This document shows positions 1-8,625 of a stretch of DNA of 53,974 nt, piece by piece. A model generated the notes under the pieces. That model searched no databases, was not told the origin of the DNA, and saw only the letters and a list, made by a program, of their open reading frames with translations. The stretch is taken from NCBI RefSeq assembly GCF_900102515.1, contig NZ_FMVS01000028.1, positions 1 through 53,974 of the forward strand. Direction: 5' to 3'. Source of the DNA: Butyrivibrio sp. INlla14 (GTDB lineage: Bacteria > Bacillota > Clostridia > Lachnospirales > Lachnospiraceae). Numbering within the stretch: position 1 is the stretch's first letter; the number at the start of each line of letters is the position of its first letter. The position numbers and the translations under genes were made by a program.

Positions 1-109
1 TGGATGCTCTTTCTCTAACGGCGTACCTTTTAGGGCCGTCACGTCCACTGTCATCTACAATAGTATTCACTGGTCTGGGAACTGCACGGATATCTGCTGG
101 AACTGGCAT
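1..109 (-). CDS. Transposase-like protein, N-terminal 36 residues (runs off the window)
   Basis: This is the start of a minus-strand gene that continues past base 1. The ATG is at 109-107, with AGGAGG seven bases upstream on the coding strand and a good promoter before that. The first residues read MPVPADIRAVPRPVNTIV, followed by a YAVRER motif. From memory this resembles the N terminus of DDE-type transposases common in Lachnospiraceae, but no catalytic residue is in view, so the family is a guess. The damaged glycosyltransferase next to it and the repeat shared by the promoter and position 312-322 fit one end of an insertion sequence. Confidence 0.55.
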   Translation of the reverse strand, partial: MPVPADIRAVPRPVNTIVDDSGRDGPKRYAVRERAS

Positions 110-125
110 AAGAAAGCCTCCTTTT

Positions 126-322
126 TATATAGTCCTATTATACCATAGTCGGACTATATAATCAAGTTTTCTTTGTCCCATTTTACAAAAATCTGATGTC
201 AAAGTGCAGTAAAAATCAGGGAAAATGATGCGGTTTACCAAGGATTTTTGCCTTTGGTGCACTCATTTTCTGACAATTGAAGTAACAAACCGCGGATTTA
301 GGGGCTTAACCTATAGTCCGAC
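126..322. repeat. Shared 11-bp motif and palindrome at the end of the left insertion element
   Basis: The motif GTCGGACTATA at 148-158 recurs in inverted orientation as TATAGTCCGAC at 312-322, just before the open frame of the truncated glycosyltransferase. The copy near 150 also belongs to a 10-bp palindrome. The likeliest reading is that the insertion element ends close to 322 and that its terminal sequence is repeated subterminally. The other end of the element is outside the window, so terminal repeats cannot be confirmed. The bases between hold nothing else that I can recognise. Confidence 0.4.
137..165 (-). promoter_or_regulatory. Sigma-A-type promoter of the left-edge transposase-like gene
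   Basis: Read on the minus strand, TTGATT (165-160) and TATAAT (142-137) are separated by exactly 17 bases. The promoter lies inside a perfect 10-bp inverted repeat (126-135 with 151-160), so a dimeric protein could bind over it. Autoregulation by the transposase is an inference. Confidence 0.6.
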
Positions 323-325
323 GAT

Positions 326-1666
326 TTGGGAAAGTTTTATTTCAGCCTGATTTTTAATAAAAATGTATGGACTGATGAAGTTTTTACATTTGACCTTCTT
401 AGATATGATCTGAAAGGAATAGTTGAGAAGACAGCTGAGGATGTCCATCCACCTCTATATTACTTCTACGCTAAGATATTCGAATTAATAAGTCCCCAGA
501 ATATACAGATACAAAAGATTGCGGCCATCTTACCTATGGCTGCAATTTTGGTGTACATGGGAGTAGTTATAAAGAAAGAATTTGGTGAGGCACATGCCTT
601 TCTATCCATATTATTTCTTTCATGCCTTCCATGCACTATGGAATTTGCCGTACAGATAAGGATGTACTCTCTTGCCTTGTTTTTTGTGACACTGGCTGGA
701 ATTGAGGCATACAGAGCATATATCCATGAAGATATAAAACACTGGATATATATGGGAATAGGAGTGCTGGGAGCTGCGTATACGCATTATTTTGCATTTG
801 TAAGCGTATGCTTTGCCATGTTCTTTTTGTTAGTGGCAATTCTTATCAGCAAGAAAAAGCTGGTAAAAAAATGGCTTATATGCTCCCTCGTATTGCTAAT
901 AGGATATACTCCCTGGCTTCCAAGCTTTGTAAAACAATATACCAGTGTAAGGGAGAACTATTGGATACCACCGATAACAGGTGAAGTACTAAAAAGCTAT
1001 TTAACTTGGACGTTTGGGCTTGAACTGGTGAAAGGTGCAGAGATTGCATATCTGATCCTTCTGACAATCGTGTTTGTTTGGGCATGTATGGGAATTAAGA
1101 AAAAAGGAATCAGATTTGCGATATTATGTATGCTTGTTCCTACAGCGACAACTGTTTCCGGAGTTTTGATCTCTCTTACAAAATCGCCTATTTACCGTGA
1201 TCAGTATGTCTTACCGGCCTTGGGCCTGCTTGCAACATACGTCGGAATTGTATGTGCTGATAAACTGAAGAGTAAAGCAAAATATCTAGTTATTTTGTTT
1301 GTGCTGTTTATGCTTTTTAGCGGTGCTGTTCAGTACAAGGAATGCTTCAGACAGGAATACAAGAGCTCATATACCGACAAGACTATGGAGTTTTTTGAGG
1401 ATAATCTCGGTGAGAATGATTATGTTATATACAATTATAGAGCTATGGGATTTGTGTATAAGTTTTATTTCCCGGAAGACAGGCTGATATATGTTGAAGA
1501 CTTCGATCTATCAAGCGATTATGACAATGCATGGTTCTTATATACTTTAAACAATTGGCCGGTTACGGAAAATGATTGTATTAACTATAATCTGGGGATG
1601 GAATATCTCGGAGTCTATGGAATAGAGCATAATGATTTTGATCTGTATAGGATTTACCATAATTAA
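326..1666 (+). CDS. GT39/ArnT-type membrane glycosyltransferase, 5' end apparently lost
   Basis: This is a polytopic membrane protein of 446 residues. It has a WTDE motif near residue 15 and DVHPPLYY near residue 39, the loop signature of polyprenyl-phosphate-dependent glycosyltransferases of the GT39/ArnT/PMT type, which transfer sugars outside the membrane. Family members normally have a transmembrane helix before the acidic loop motif. Here only about 14 residues precede it. The frame is closed by a TAG at 314-316 that lies in the repeat of the neighbouring insertion element. The only start options are weak (TTG at 326, no Shine-Dalgarno). The gene has therefore probably lost its first helix and start. 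The rest is intact to a soluble C-terminal tail. Whether any protein is made is doubtful. Confidence 0.75.
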   Translation: MGKFYFSLIFNKNVWTDEVFTFDLLRYDLKGIVEKTAEDVHPPLYYFYAKIFELISPQNIQIQKIAAILPMAAILVYMGVVIKKEFGEAHAFLSILFLSCLPCTMEFAVQIRMYSLALFFVTLAGIEAYRAYIHEDIKHWIYMGIGVLGAAYTHYFAFVSVCFAMFFLLVAILISKKKLVKKWLICSLVLLIGYTPWLPSFVKQYTSVRENYWIPPITGEVLKSYLTWTFGLELVKGAEIAYLILLTIVFVWACMGIKKKGIRFAILCMLVPTATTVSGVLISLTKSPIYRDQYVLPALGLLATYVGIVCADKLKSKAKYLVILFVLFMLFSGAVQYKECFRQEYKSSYTDKTMEFFEDNLGENDYVIYNYRAMGFVYKFYFPEDRLIYVEDFDLSSDYDNAWFLYTLNNWPVTENDCINYNLGMEYLGVYGIEHNDFDLYRIYHN

Positions 1667-1709
1667 GCTTTGACTTGATATTCCCTTGTCGGCTTTCTAA
1701 CTTAAAGTG

Positions 1710-1718
1710 TGATATAAT
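1710..1718 (+). promoter_or_regulatory. Extended -10 promoter candidate for the GGDEF gene
   Basis: A TG at 1710-1711, one base, then TATAAT at 1713-1718 form an extended -10 element about 60 bases before the start codon. No good -35 is visible at the usual distance. Confidence 0.4.
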
Positions 1719-1778
1719 AACTATATATGGCTCAAAAATTGTCATTTAGTTGTTTGCGTAAGCGTGTCAGAGGGTAAA

Positions 1779-3155
1779 ATGTCAAAGAAAAAAAGCATAT
1801 CTTTTAGTTTAATTACTTTTGTCATCACACTTATTATCACAACTGCCATTGCGGCTTTCTATCTGATCAGTACGTCCAATTCACGCAAGGAAAGGGCGTC
1901 TTTTATAGCGGACTCTATTGCGGACAGGATAGAAGCTGAAATTAACAACAGAGAATATATAACAAGAGTTTACGAAATCCAGATACAAGGAAGTAATGGA
2001 GAAATTACTGAGACCGAATTTAATACGATCTCAGAAGCTCTCTTCGATGATTATCTGGATATTGTGGATATCTCTCTTGCCAAGGACGGAATTGTAAGCA
2101 ATGTTTTCCCAAGAGAATCAAGTCTTGATGTGGGAACTAATTTTTTTAATGATTCCAGATTTGGTGTCTATGCAGATTACAGTAAGATGAGCCAGGTGGC
2201 TGTTATCATAGCTCCTGCGACTTTGAATGATGGAAAAGAAAGTATTATCATCACCAGACCTGTCTTTTTAAGAGATGGTTCTTTCTGGGGATTTGCTACT
2301 GTTACTGTAGATCAGTCTCTTTTTATGTCAGATGTTAATCTCAAGGGCCTTGCAGAAGAAGGCTATGACTTTAAACTTGTGGGGAATAATACCATAACAG
2401 GCGAGAATAGGGTAATTGTAGAGCGTTCTGACAAAAATTTGGCTGCTCCTGTAGGCTCCATGATCAGTACCGTGGGCGGCGACTTTTGGACATTGGATAT
2501 TGCCCCTATAAATTCCTGGATGAAGATTTACGAGGTTGTTATCGTCCTTCTGATTGCCCTTATTATCAGCGCTTTGTCAGCTCTTTTCATGTATGCTTAT
2601 ATGAACATGAAGGCCAATGCCAAGGAACTTGAGGTTTTATCCTACAGAGATGCCCTTACAAATCTTTATAACCCAAGAAGCTACCATGAGCATATGGAGG
2701 AACTGTCCAAGAAAAAGCTTCCTTACGGCATTATCTATATGGATCTTAATGATTTCAAGAAGGTCAACGATACCTACGGACATGAGACTGGAGATGGGCT
2801 CCTTAATATTACAGCCAAGAGACTCCAGAACAGCATAAGAGAGAAGGATAGAGCCTTCAGAATAGGCGGAGATGAGTTTGTAGTTGTTATTCACGGAACT
2901 CATGACAAGAAATTCTACGAGGGTGTGATTGCCCGTATGAGGCAGAATGTGGCTAGAGATGTGGTAATCGGAGATATCACTTTAAAGGTGTCCATCAGTG
3001 CAGGCTATGCAAGATGTCCTGAGGATGGCTCCAAGCTTGAGGATGTTGTTAAAAAGGCAGATGATGCCATGTACTATAACAAGAGGCTGTTAAAGGCAAG
3101 ACGCGCGCAGGAGAGCGGGACGGGAAGCGTCACAGCCAAAGACATAATGGAATGA
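1779..3155 (+). CDS. Membrane-bound diguanylate cyclase (extracytoplasmic sensor + GGDEF)
   Basis: This protein of 458 residues makes c-di-GMP from two GTP. A transmembrane helix (about 8-30) is followed by an extracellular sensor region of about 210 residues of Cache type, a second helix (about 248-272) and a cytoplasmic GGDEF domain. The active-site loop reads RIGGDEF near residue 363. An REKD motif five residues before it matches the RxxD inhibitory site, so both catalysis and product inhibition look intact. I chose ATG 1779 because AGAGGG lies just upstream. A GTG at 1764 is in frame but has no ribosome site. The degenerate GGDEF-EAL gene 30 bases downstream is probably co-transcribed and may sense or oppose the product. 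Confidence 0.88.
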   Translation: MSKKKSISFSLITFVITLIITTAIAAFYLISTSNSRKERASFIADSIADRIEAEINNREYITRVYEIQIQGSNGEITETEFNTISEALFDDYLDIVDISLAKDGIVSNVFPRESSLDVGTNFFNDSRFGVYADYSKMSQVAVIIAPATLNDGKESIIITRPVFLRDGSFWGFATVTVDQSLFMSDVNLKGLAEEGYDFKLVGNNTITGENRVIVERSDKNLAAPVGSMISTVGGDFWTLDIAPINSWMKIYEVVIVLLIALIISALSALFMYAYMNMKANAKELEVLSYRDALTNLYNPRSYHEHMEELSKKKLPYGIIYMDLNDFKKVNDTYGHETGDGLLNITAKRLQNSIREKDRAFRIGGDEFVVVIHGTHDKKFYEGVIARMRQNVARDVVIGDITLKVSISAGYARCPEDGSKLEDVVKKADDAMYYNKRLLKARRAQESGTGSVTAKDIME

Positions 3156-3184
3156 TTTTGGGGGAATGACAAAAGAGGAGAGCT

Positions 3185-4837
3185 ATGGCTGGAGGATCAT
3201 ACGATACTATTAACAGGATTTTTGACACCTTTGCGGTAACTTCCAGAAGCCGGTATGTGTTCGTTTATGACATGGAAAAGAATATTTCCAGATGGTCATT
3301 AAATGCTGTGGATTATTTTGGTCTTACTGGGGAGTATGTTTACAATGCGTCGACAGTGTGGGATAACCGCATCCATCCTGACGACAGGGAAAATTACAAT
3401 GAATACCTGACGGCTGTATATGCCGGAAAAAAGGTTAACCCTAATATAGAGTACAGAGCCAAGAATAAGAATGGGGAGTACGTGGTGTGCTCCTGCAGAG
3501 GGGTTGTGATAAAAGACTATGCGGGTAAGCCGGTGTTTTATGCCTGCTCAATAATCAACAAGGGAATTGTGGATAACAACGACCCCATAACTCTTTTACC
3601 AAACCACTATGAGATGCTTAATCACATGAGGCAACTAAAGCTTCAGAAAAAGATATATGCCATCCTCATGATCACCTTCATAGATTTTGGTGATATCAAC
3701 AGGCGTTATGGATATTCGATAGGTAACAATATATTAAGAGCTACTGCCAAAAAGCTCATAGCAGAATGTGCTGACAGAGGCAAGGTGTATAGAGGTGAAG
3801 GAACCACTCTGGCTGTTATCACGGACACCATGGACATAGATGAGATAAAAAAATTCTATGGGGTCATGAGAGCCTTTACGAGAGAGGCGCTTGCTATAAA
3901 CGGCAAGAAGGTGGGAGCTGAGATTGGAGGCGGAGTTATTCTGGCCGCTGACTTTGAGGTAGACGAACATTCAATTTACACAAGTGCCAAGTATGCTCTT
4001 GAATTTTCAAAGACTCAAAGGCATGGAAACCTTATCATTTTCCACAATGATGAGCTTGATAACAAAAAGAGCAACATTGATCTTGTGGACGCAGTTAGAA
4101 ACAGTGTTATTAACGGCATGGACGGTTTTTATCTGGAGTATCAGCCTATTGTTTCCTCTGTCGACGGCAGACTTGTGGGGATGGAAGTGTTTGTCAGATG
4201 GCAAAAAGAGCCATTTGGTGCGGTATCTCCCTCGGAGTTTGTGCCATGGCTTGAACAGGACCAGGTCTTTTACAATCTGGGAAACTGGATCCTTGAAAAT
4301 GCCTTAAAAGACTGCCTTGAGATCAGAATGAATAAAAAAGATTTCTATTTGTGCGTTAATCTGGCCTTTATGCAACTTGAAAGGTCTGAGTTTAGAACGA
4401 CGCTCATTGACATATTAAGGAAGACAGGGTACCCTGCTACAGGACTTTGTCTAGAATTAACTCAGAGTAGCAGACAGCTTAGCATGGAACATTTAAAGAG
4501 CCAGGTTGAGTTCCTTAAATCCTGTGGAGTCAGGATAGGACTTGATGTTACAGATTTTGCTTCACTTGATTATGTCAGGCACCTTCCTATAGATCTTGTG
4601 AACATTGTACCTGCGCTTACTGATGGTATAGACAAGAATATGACCAATAAATATGTTATTGAGACTATTACCTCATTTACGCATAGATTGCATATCAGAA
4701 CCTGCTTTACAGGAATTGAGGACGAGGAAACGGCTCAAATAGCCAGACAGTATCCCGTTTCTGACCTTATGGGGTACTTCTACGGAAGGCCTTGCAGAAT
4801 TGATGATTTCAAAAAGCTAGAGCTCTACCGTAAATAA
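3185..4837 (+). CDS. PAS - degenerate GGDEF - degenerate EAL protein
   Basis: This soluble protein of 550 residues has a PAS domain (about 1-125), a GGDEF-like domain (about 130-295) and an EAL-like domain (about 305-550). The GGDEF loop is replaced by RGEGTT near residue 202, so cyclase activity is not expected. In the EAL domain several metal or catalytic positions differ from the family: EAL reads MEVFVRW, the ExTE motif reads ELTQ, the DDFG motif reads DVTDF, the KID motif reads VNI, and AEGVE reads FTGIE. Hydrolysis of c-di-GMP is therefore unlikely. The protein may bind c-di-GMP or act through protein contacts. It lies 30 bases after the cyclase gene and 20 bases before a hypothetical gene, so the three look like one operon. 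Confidence 0.85.
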   Translation: MAGGSYDTINRIFDTFAVTSRSRYVFVYDMEKNISRWSLNAVDYFGLTGEYVYNASTVWDNRIHPDDRENYNEYLTAVYAGKKVNPNIEYRAKNKNGEYVVCSCRGVVIKDYAGKPVFYACSIINKGIVDNNDPITLLPNHYEMLNHMRQLKLQKKIYAILMITFIDFGDINRRYGYSIGNNILRATAKKLIAECADRGKVYRGEGTTLAVITDTMDIDEIKKFYGVMRAFTREALAINGKKVGAEIGGGVILAADFEVDEHSIYTSAKYALEFSKTQRHGNLIIFHNDELDNKKSNIDLVDAVRNSVINGMDGFYLEYQPIVSSVDGRLVGMEVFVRWQKEPFGAVSPSEFVPWLEQDQVFYNLGNWILENALKDCLEIRMNKKDFYLCVNLAFMQLERSEFRTTLIDILRKTGYPATGLCLELTQSSRQLSMEHLKSQVEFLKSCGVRIGLDVTDFASLDYVRHLPIDLVNIVPALTDGIDKNMTNKYVIETITSFTHRLHIRTCFTGIEDEETAQIARQYPVSDLMGYFYGRPCRIDDFKKLELYRK

Positions 4838-4857
4838 TTTTTGAAATTGGAGAAATA

Positions 4858-5595
4858 ATGAGCAAAACCTTCAAGTACATCCAATATGATGACGCACTTA
4901 AGACCTTTAAAGAGTTTAGGGACACTATACTCTCTGAGAGGCCTGTTGTTATTGCGCGCCAGGGAGACTATTCTCTTTTGATGGAGAAGGCTGTGGATGG
5001 CAATATGGGACTTAAGATTCTCAATGATGCGAAGAAGTCTGTTGTAAGTGAGAGAACCTATGAGGTAGAGAATACTACAGATGACCTTGTTTCTAGAGGC
5101 GTAAGACATGCCTGCCAGAAGATGGCTGAACTTAGTGATGAGGATGTTAACAGTAAGAGATTTCAGATATGGAAGTGGTATCTCCTTGACTGGCAAAAGA
5201 ACCATGAAGGTCAGAGTAGGGAGATGATGAATAAAGAGCTTGAATGGGACGAGGAGAGGATCAAGACAGAAACTGACCTTATGGACATGGAGAAGTTTCT
5301 TCACGGTGAATATCTCAATCTTGGAAATACCCTGATGCTGATAGATAAGTTCCTGACTGATCAGGCTCACAAGGAACTGTTTAGGAAATTCGCAGTAGCT
5401 GACATCATGGAGATGACTAGTGAAGATACCAAGGAGAAATCTCTTGAGGAAGCTGAGAGGAGAAGTCAGGAAGAAGAACTCAAGCTTCACACCTATCAGT
5501 TTACTGTAAGCGTTGAGGCCACTGACAAGGACCATGCCAGACAGGCTCTTCTTCGTTATCTTGCTGGTGATGACAGGATCAGCGTGCAGAAGTAA
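4858..5595 (+). CDS. Hypothetical acidic helical protein in the c-di-GMP operon
   Basis: I do not recognise this 245-residue family. It has no signal peptide or membrane segment and is rich in Glu, Lys and Asp. The middle (about 115-155) and the segment at about 190-210 look like long charged helices. A shorter mixed C-terminal segment ends near YLAGDDRISVQK. GGAG precedes the ATG at a normal distance, and the start lies 20 bases after the EAL-like gene. A perfect 15-bp terminator follows, so this is the last gene of the unit. A role as partner of the c-di-GMP proteins is inferred only from position. Confidence 0.7.
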   Translation: MSKTFKYIQYDDALKTFKEFRDTILSERPVVIARQGDYSLLMEKAVDGNMGLKILNDAKKSVVSERTYEVENTTDDLVSRGVRHACQKMAELSDEDVNSKRFQIWKWYLLDWQKNHEGQSREMMNKELEWDEERIKTETDLMDMEKFLHGEYLNLGNTLMLIDKFLTDQAHKELFRKFAVADIMEMTSEDTKEKSLEEAERRSQEEELKLHTYQFTVSVEATDKDHARQALLRYLAGDDRISVQK

Positions 5596-5624
5596 TAGAG
5601 CCTCTGTTTAGCAATATTTTGTAA

Positions 5625-5660
5625 AAAAGCTCATGGATTCAGTGAAATCCATGAGCTTTT
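5625..5660. terminator. Bidirectional intrinsic terminator
   Basis: A perfect 15-bp stem (5625-5639 with 5646-5660) has a 6-base loop. A-runs on one side and T-runs on the other let it work for the gene ending at 5595 and for the minus-strand gene ending at 5690. Confidence 0.85.
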
Positions 5661-5689
5661 ATCATCAATATTCAGTTGTAAAACTAGAT

Positions 5690-5938
5690 TTATGCTCTGA
5701 CCTTAACGAAAGCAACGGCCTTCTTGGTCTCAGTGTGCTCCTTCTTGCGAACGATGTTGTCCGTGTACACCTGGTACTCTGATTCGTAACCTTCGTCCTG
5801 CATGCTGCCGGCTCCTAACATGTCAAGAGCCTTGAACTTGCCATATGATAGGTTCTGCTCCTTTGCCTTGATTACGTCTGACATGATTTCGATGCAGCCC
5901 TGGCTCATGCCTCTTTTTGCCTTAGCGGAACTTCTCAT
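5690..5938 (-). CDS. Small basic hypothetical protein (82 aa)
   Basis: A real gene is supported by a good GGAGG eight bases before the ATG, a promoter about 110 bases upstream, and a terminator just past the stop. The protein has a basic N terminus, a middle segment LSYGKFKALDMLG and a Lys/Val-rich C terminus. It has no signal peptide and no membrane helix. I cannot name a family. Its 5' leader is unusually structured (see 5969-6042), which suggests post-transcriptional control. Confidence 0.65.
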   Translation of the reverse strand: MRSSAKAKRGMSQGCIEIMSDVIKAKEQNLSYGKFKALDMLGAGSMQDEGYESEYQVYTDNIVRKKEHTETKKAVAFVKVRA

Positions 5939-5968
5939 TATTCTGTTTCCTCCATCTCATAAGAAATT

Positions 5969-6042
5969 ATTAAATGAAACGACTAATAAAGATTAGTAAT
6001 GGCCCCTCAACCGTTAATCTTTAGAACAAAATTTCATTTAAT
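5969..6042 (-). promoter_or_regulatory. Nested stem-loop leader upstream of the 82-aa gene
   Basis: An outer 11-bp perfect inverted repeat (5969-5979 with 6032-6042) encloses an inner 8-bp one (5988-5995 with 6015-6022). The apical loop holds a G-rich stretch on the minus strand. The predicted transcription start, about seven bases after the -10, lies right at the outer stem, so almost the whole leader would fold. It does not match a riboswitch class that I can recall with confidence. Confidence 0.5.
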
Positions 6043-6048
6043 GCGTTT

Positions 6049-6076
6049 ATTATATAACAACGATAGAAAAAGTAAA
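6049..6076 (-). promoter_or_regulatory. Promoter of the 82-aa gene
   Basis: On the minus strand TTTACT (6076-6071) and TATAAT (6054-6049) are spaced by 16 bases. The rest of the divergent gap (6077-6413) is AT-rich and holds the unresolved promoter of the lipoprotein gene. I see nothing else in it. Confidence 0.55.
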
Positions 6077-6413
6077 CATACTTTGCCTTGATAAATCATT
6101 AAAATTTTATGAAAATTTATTTCAGCATAGTAAATATCAATATTCCGTAAATTGTTGTTCCCAAAAGCGGCATGAAAACTGCTCTATATATAATTTCGTT
6201 AATATAGTAAATATTTGCAACATTTCTATTATTTTATTGTATTCTTTTTAGATGGTTCCAAAAGCAAAAGATTGTGCAAAATGTGATGGATACTGTATTT
6301 GTGGTTGCATTTATCTTTTTGTTTTGGTAATCTAGCTTTTGTCGTTTTATTTTTGGGGTCATGGCTTTGTCACCAAAAAATAGAACAATATGTTTATGAA
6401 AAAGGAGAATATT

Positions 6414-7208
6414 ATGAAGAAGAAAATCATTGTTGCTCTTATGGCAATGACAATCGCATTTTCAGCTGTAGCATGTACTTCCGCTAACACTGCAGATGCA
6501 ACAACACAGGAGGCTTCTGTAGAAGCTACTGTAGAGGCTACAACAGAGGAGACTACAGAGAGCGCTGATGCAGCAAGCTCAGAGGATTCAGTTGAGGCTC
6601 AGGCTGATGAGGTAGTAGAGGACGCAGAGGCACTTGAGGCTGACCTTGAAGAAAACGCAATTCCAGCACTTGGTAAGGTAGACGGAACTAACTACACAAA
6701 CGAGTACTTTGGACTTCAGATCGCTCTTGAGGACGGATATCAGTTCGCTGATGAAGAGATGCTTTCAACAGTTTACGGATATGCTACAGATGTTCTTTCA
6801 GAGACAGATAACAAGGCTGTTGCCAAGGCACTTGAGAGCGGAGATGCTCAGATCGTTGCTCTTGGTTACAACGAAACTGGTAACACTGTAAATGTAACTG
6901 TTCAGCAGAATGTAATGCTTGCTAATGCTTTCTTTGATGAGAAGGCAGTTATTACAATGAGCATGCCATCAGTTATTCAGGCGCTTGAGGGTCAGGGAAT
7001 TGAAAATGTAAAGACTGAGATCACAGAGGAAGAAATCGCAGGAGAAAACCACACAGTTCTCAAGGTCACAGGTGAGGTTCAGGGCTTAGGCTATTTCTGC
7101 AAGATGGTTAACATCCAGAAGGGCAATTACATGATGGCTATCGGAACAACAAGCTTTATCGACGACCAGACAGATGCCATGTTCTCAATGCTTACACCAA
7201 TCCAGTAA
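6414..7208 (+). CDS. Secreted lipoprotein of unknown function
   Basis: This 264-residue protein has a short basic N terminus, a hydrophobic stretch and a lipobox (FSAVAC, Cys near residue 21), so it should be anchored to the outer face of the membrane. An acidic, low-complexity Thr/Glu/Ala linker (about 25-85) leads to a compact domain of about 170 residues that begins NYTNEYFGLQIAL. That N-Y-F-G-L pattern occurs in several small Firmicute lipoproteins of unknown role. AAAGGAG at a good distance supports ATG 6414 over the upstream in-frame ATG at 6390. No partner gene is adjacent. The gene is followed by the large inverted repeat. Confidence 0.75.
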   Translation: MKKKIIVALMAMTIAFSAVACTSANTADATTQEASVEATVEATTEETTESADAASSEDSVEAQADEVVEDAEALEADLEENAIPALGKVDGTNYTNEYFGLQIALEDGYQFADEEMLSTVYGYATDVLSETDNKAVAKALESGDAQIVALGYNETGNTVNVTVQQNVMLANAFFDEKAVITMSMPSVIQALEGQGIENVKTEITEEEIAGENHTVLKVTGEVQGLGYFCKMVNIQKGNYMMAIGTTSFIDDQTDAMFSMLTPIQ

Positions 7209-7225
7209 TACTGGTTAGATAAATA

Positions 7226-7875
7226 CCGCTCCGAGCCGCTTATTAAGCGGGAAGCGATATTCATGGAAGTTTTTTTCGTCTGTGCATAGGAGGAATTATT
7301 CATGAGGCTCCTGACAGTACATAAGAATTCTGCTTCGGTTCAACATGTTCGAGCGCCAAGGGGCAGCTTTTTACTCACGCCAGTTCCCGTAGTGCTCGTC
7401 ACTGACAAATGCAGATTTTCTTAGATGTTTCCGCAGTTTTTCTTTCAATGCGCATGCTGCAGCGTAAACTTGCAGGACGGAAAAGAACATTACAATAGAA
7501 AATGCCATAGCCCGCAATGCGGGCGTATACAAGAAATGCGACATCAATCCTCTCAAGCGAGCTTGAAGAAGTTGATGTCGTATTTCTTTATGGCGCGATG
7601 CGCCAAATGGCATTTTCTTATTAAGATAACTAGCCCCGTCCTGCTTCAGACAACGCTTCGCACGCGCGGGAAAAACTGCTGTGGAAACATTAGAAAATTG
7701 CATTTGCCATCTAAGACTCGCATAGGAAACTGGACGCTTCGCAAGCGCTGCCCTGGGGCGAGTTCTGAACCGTAGAATTCTTATGCATCTGTCAGGAACC
7801 CATGAATATCCGAACTGGAGCCGACGAAAAAAACTTTCTGAATGAGTGCCACGCTTATTAAGCGGGGCGGAGCGG
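7226..7875. repeat. Very large imperfect inverted repeat (~650 bp)
   Basis: The left half of this gap is an imperfect reverse complement of the right half, centred near 7559. Matching blocks in order from the outside are CCGCTCCG with CGGAGCGG, CCGCTTATTAAGCG with its mirror, AAGTTTTTTTCGTC (7 T) with GACGAAAAAAACTT, TCCTGACAG with CTGTCAGGA, CATAAGAATTCT with AGAATTCTTATG, GAAAATGCCAT with ATGGCATTTTC, and CGACATCAA with TTGATGTCG. Smaller hairpins lie inside each arm. It fills the space between two convergent genes, ending five bases before the YczE-like stop codon. Open frames inside it are mirror images of each other and have no ribosome sites. It could be a MITE-like element, the product of an inverted duplication, or a large folded RNA. 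Confidence 0.75.
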
Positions 7876-7879
7876 AGGC

Positions 7880-8539
7880 TTACAGGTGGAATACGTGTTT
7901 GTTGAGGAATTTGCCTACAAGGGTTATTACTGGGCCGAGGAAGAGGGCCATGAGTATCATGCCAATGTTGGGAATGCCACCGAAGATTATTCCGATTATG
8001 ATTGCAGTAAAATCAAAGGCAATCCTTATAACTGCAAAGGGAACCTTCTTTAAGACCCTTTCTGAAATGATCTGTGGGATGGCATCGTAGGGTGCTACGC
8101 CCATGTTGGCGTTTATGTACAGAGAAACAGCAAAGATGAACATTGCCAGTGCTATTCCAAAGACAATAGCTCTTGAAGGAAATTCTTTGAATACATGTTC
8201 AGGAATAGTTTTTCCCCAGACCATACAGAAGAAGTCTGCGATGTATCCGATAAATACCATATTTGCAATGGTTCCAAAACCAATAAGCTTTCTTCCAAAG
8301 AGAATCACCAGGATGAAAAGACAGCTGTTTAAAAGAAGCTGCCAGTTTCCAAAGCTTAAGCCAAGGAATCGTGATAAGGTAAGGTTCATAAAGGTGCAGG
8401 GGTCAGTTCCAAGGTTCACCTCTATCAGAAATGACAGGAAAAAGCCCATAAGAAAAACGCCGATGTTCATGATGATAAGGCGTTTAACAAAATCTTTTTG
8501 TGAAAAATAGTCTTTAAAAAATTTCTTTATGCTGTTCAT
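7880..8539 (-). CDS. YczE/YitT-like integral membrane protein
   Basis: This 219-residue protein has about six hydrophobic helices. The first-helix region ends in GTDPCTFMNLTLS and there is a second, similar segment NANMGVAPYDAIP. That repeated pattern (small residues, D/P, then a helix) is typical of the YczE/YyaS/YitT membrane family, whose transport or regulatory role is not established. The length is normal for the family. The ribosome site is weak. Its stop codon abuts the large inverted repeat, so transcription would run into that structure. Confidence 0.8.
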   Translation of the reverse strand: MNSIKKFFKDYFSQKDFVKRLIIMNIGVFLMGFFLSFLIEVNLGTDPCTFMNLTLSRFLGLSFGNWQLLLNSCLFILVILFGRKLIGFGTIANMVFIGYIADFFCMVWGKTIPEHVFKEFPSRAIVFGIALAMFIFAVSLYINANMGVAPYDAIPQIISERVLKKVPFAVIRIAFDFTAIIIGIIFGGIPNIGMILMALFLGPVITLVGKFLNKHVFHL

Positions 8540-8625
8540 GTGAGTTCACTTTCTAGTTTCATTCTCTTGTTTTAATTTCTTTTATCCACTCTTTAACCAC
8601 AAAGAGAATATATATGCAGATTGTC

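Noticed and set aside
7371..7775. Open frames inside the large inverted repeat
   Set aside because: They are mirror images of each other produced by the repeat and have no ribosome site or recognisable domains.
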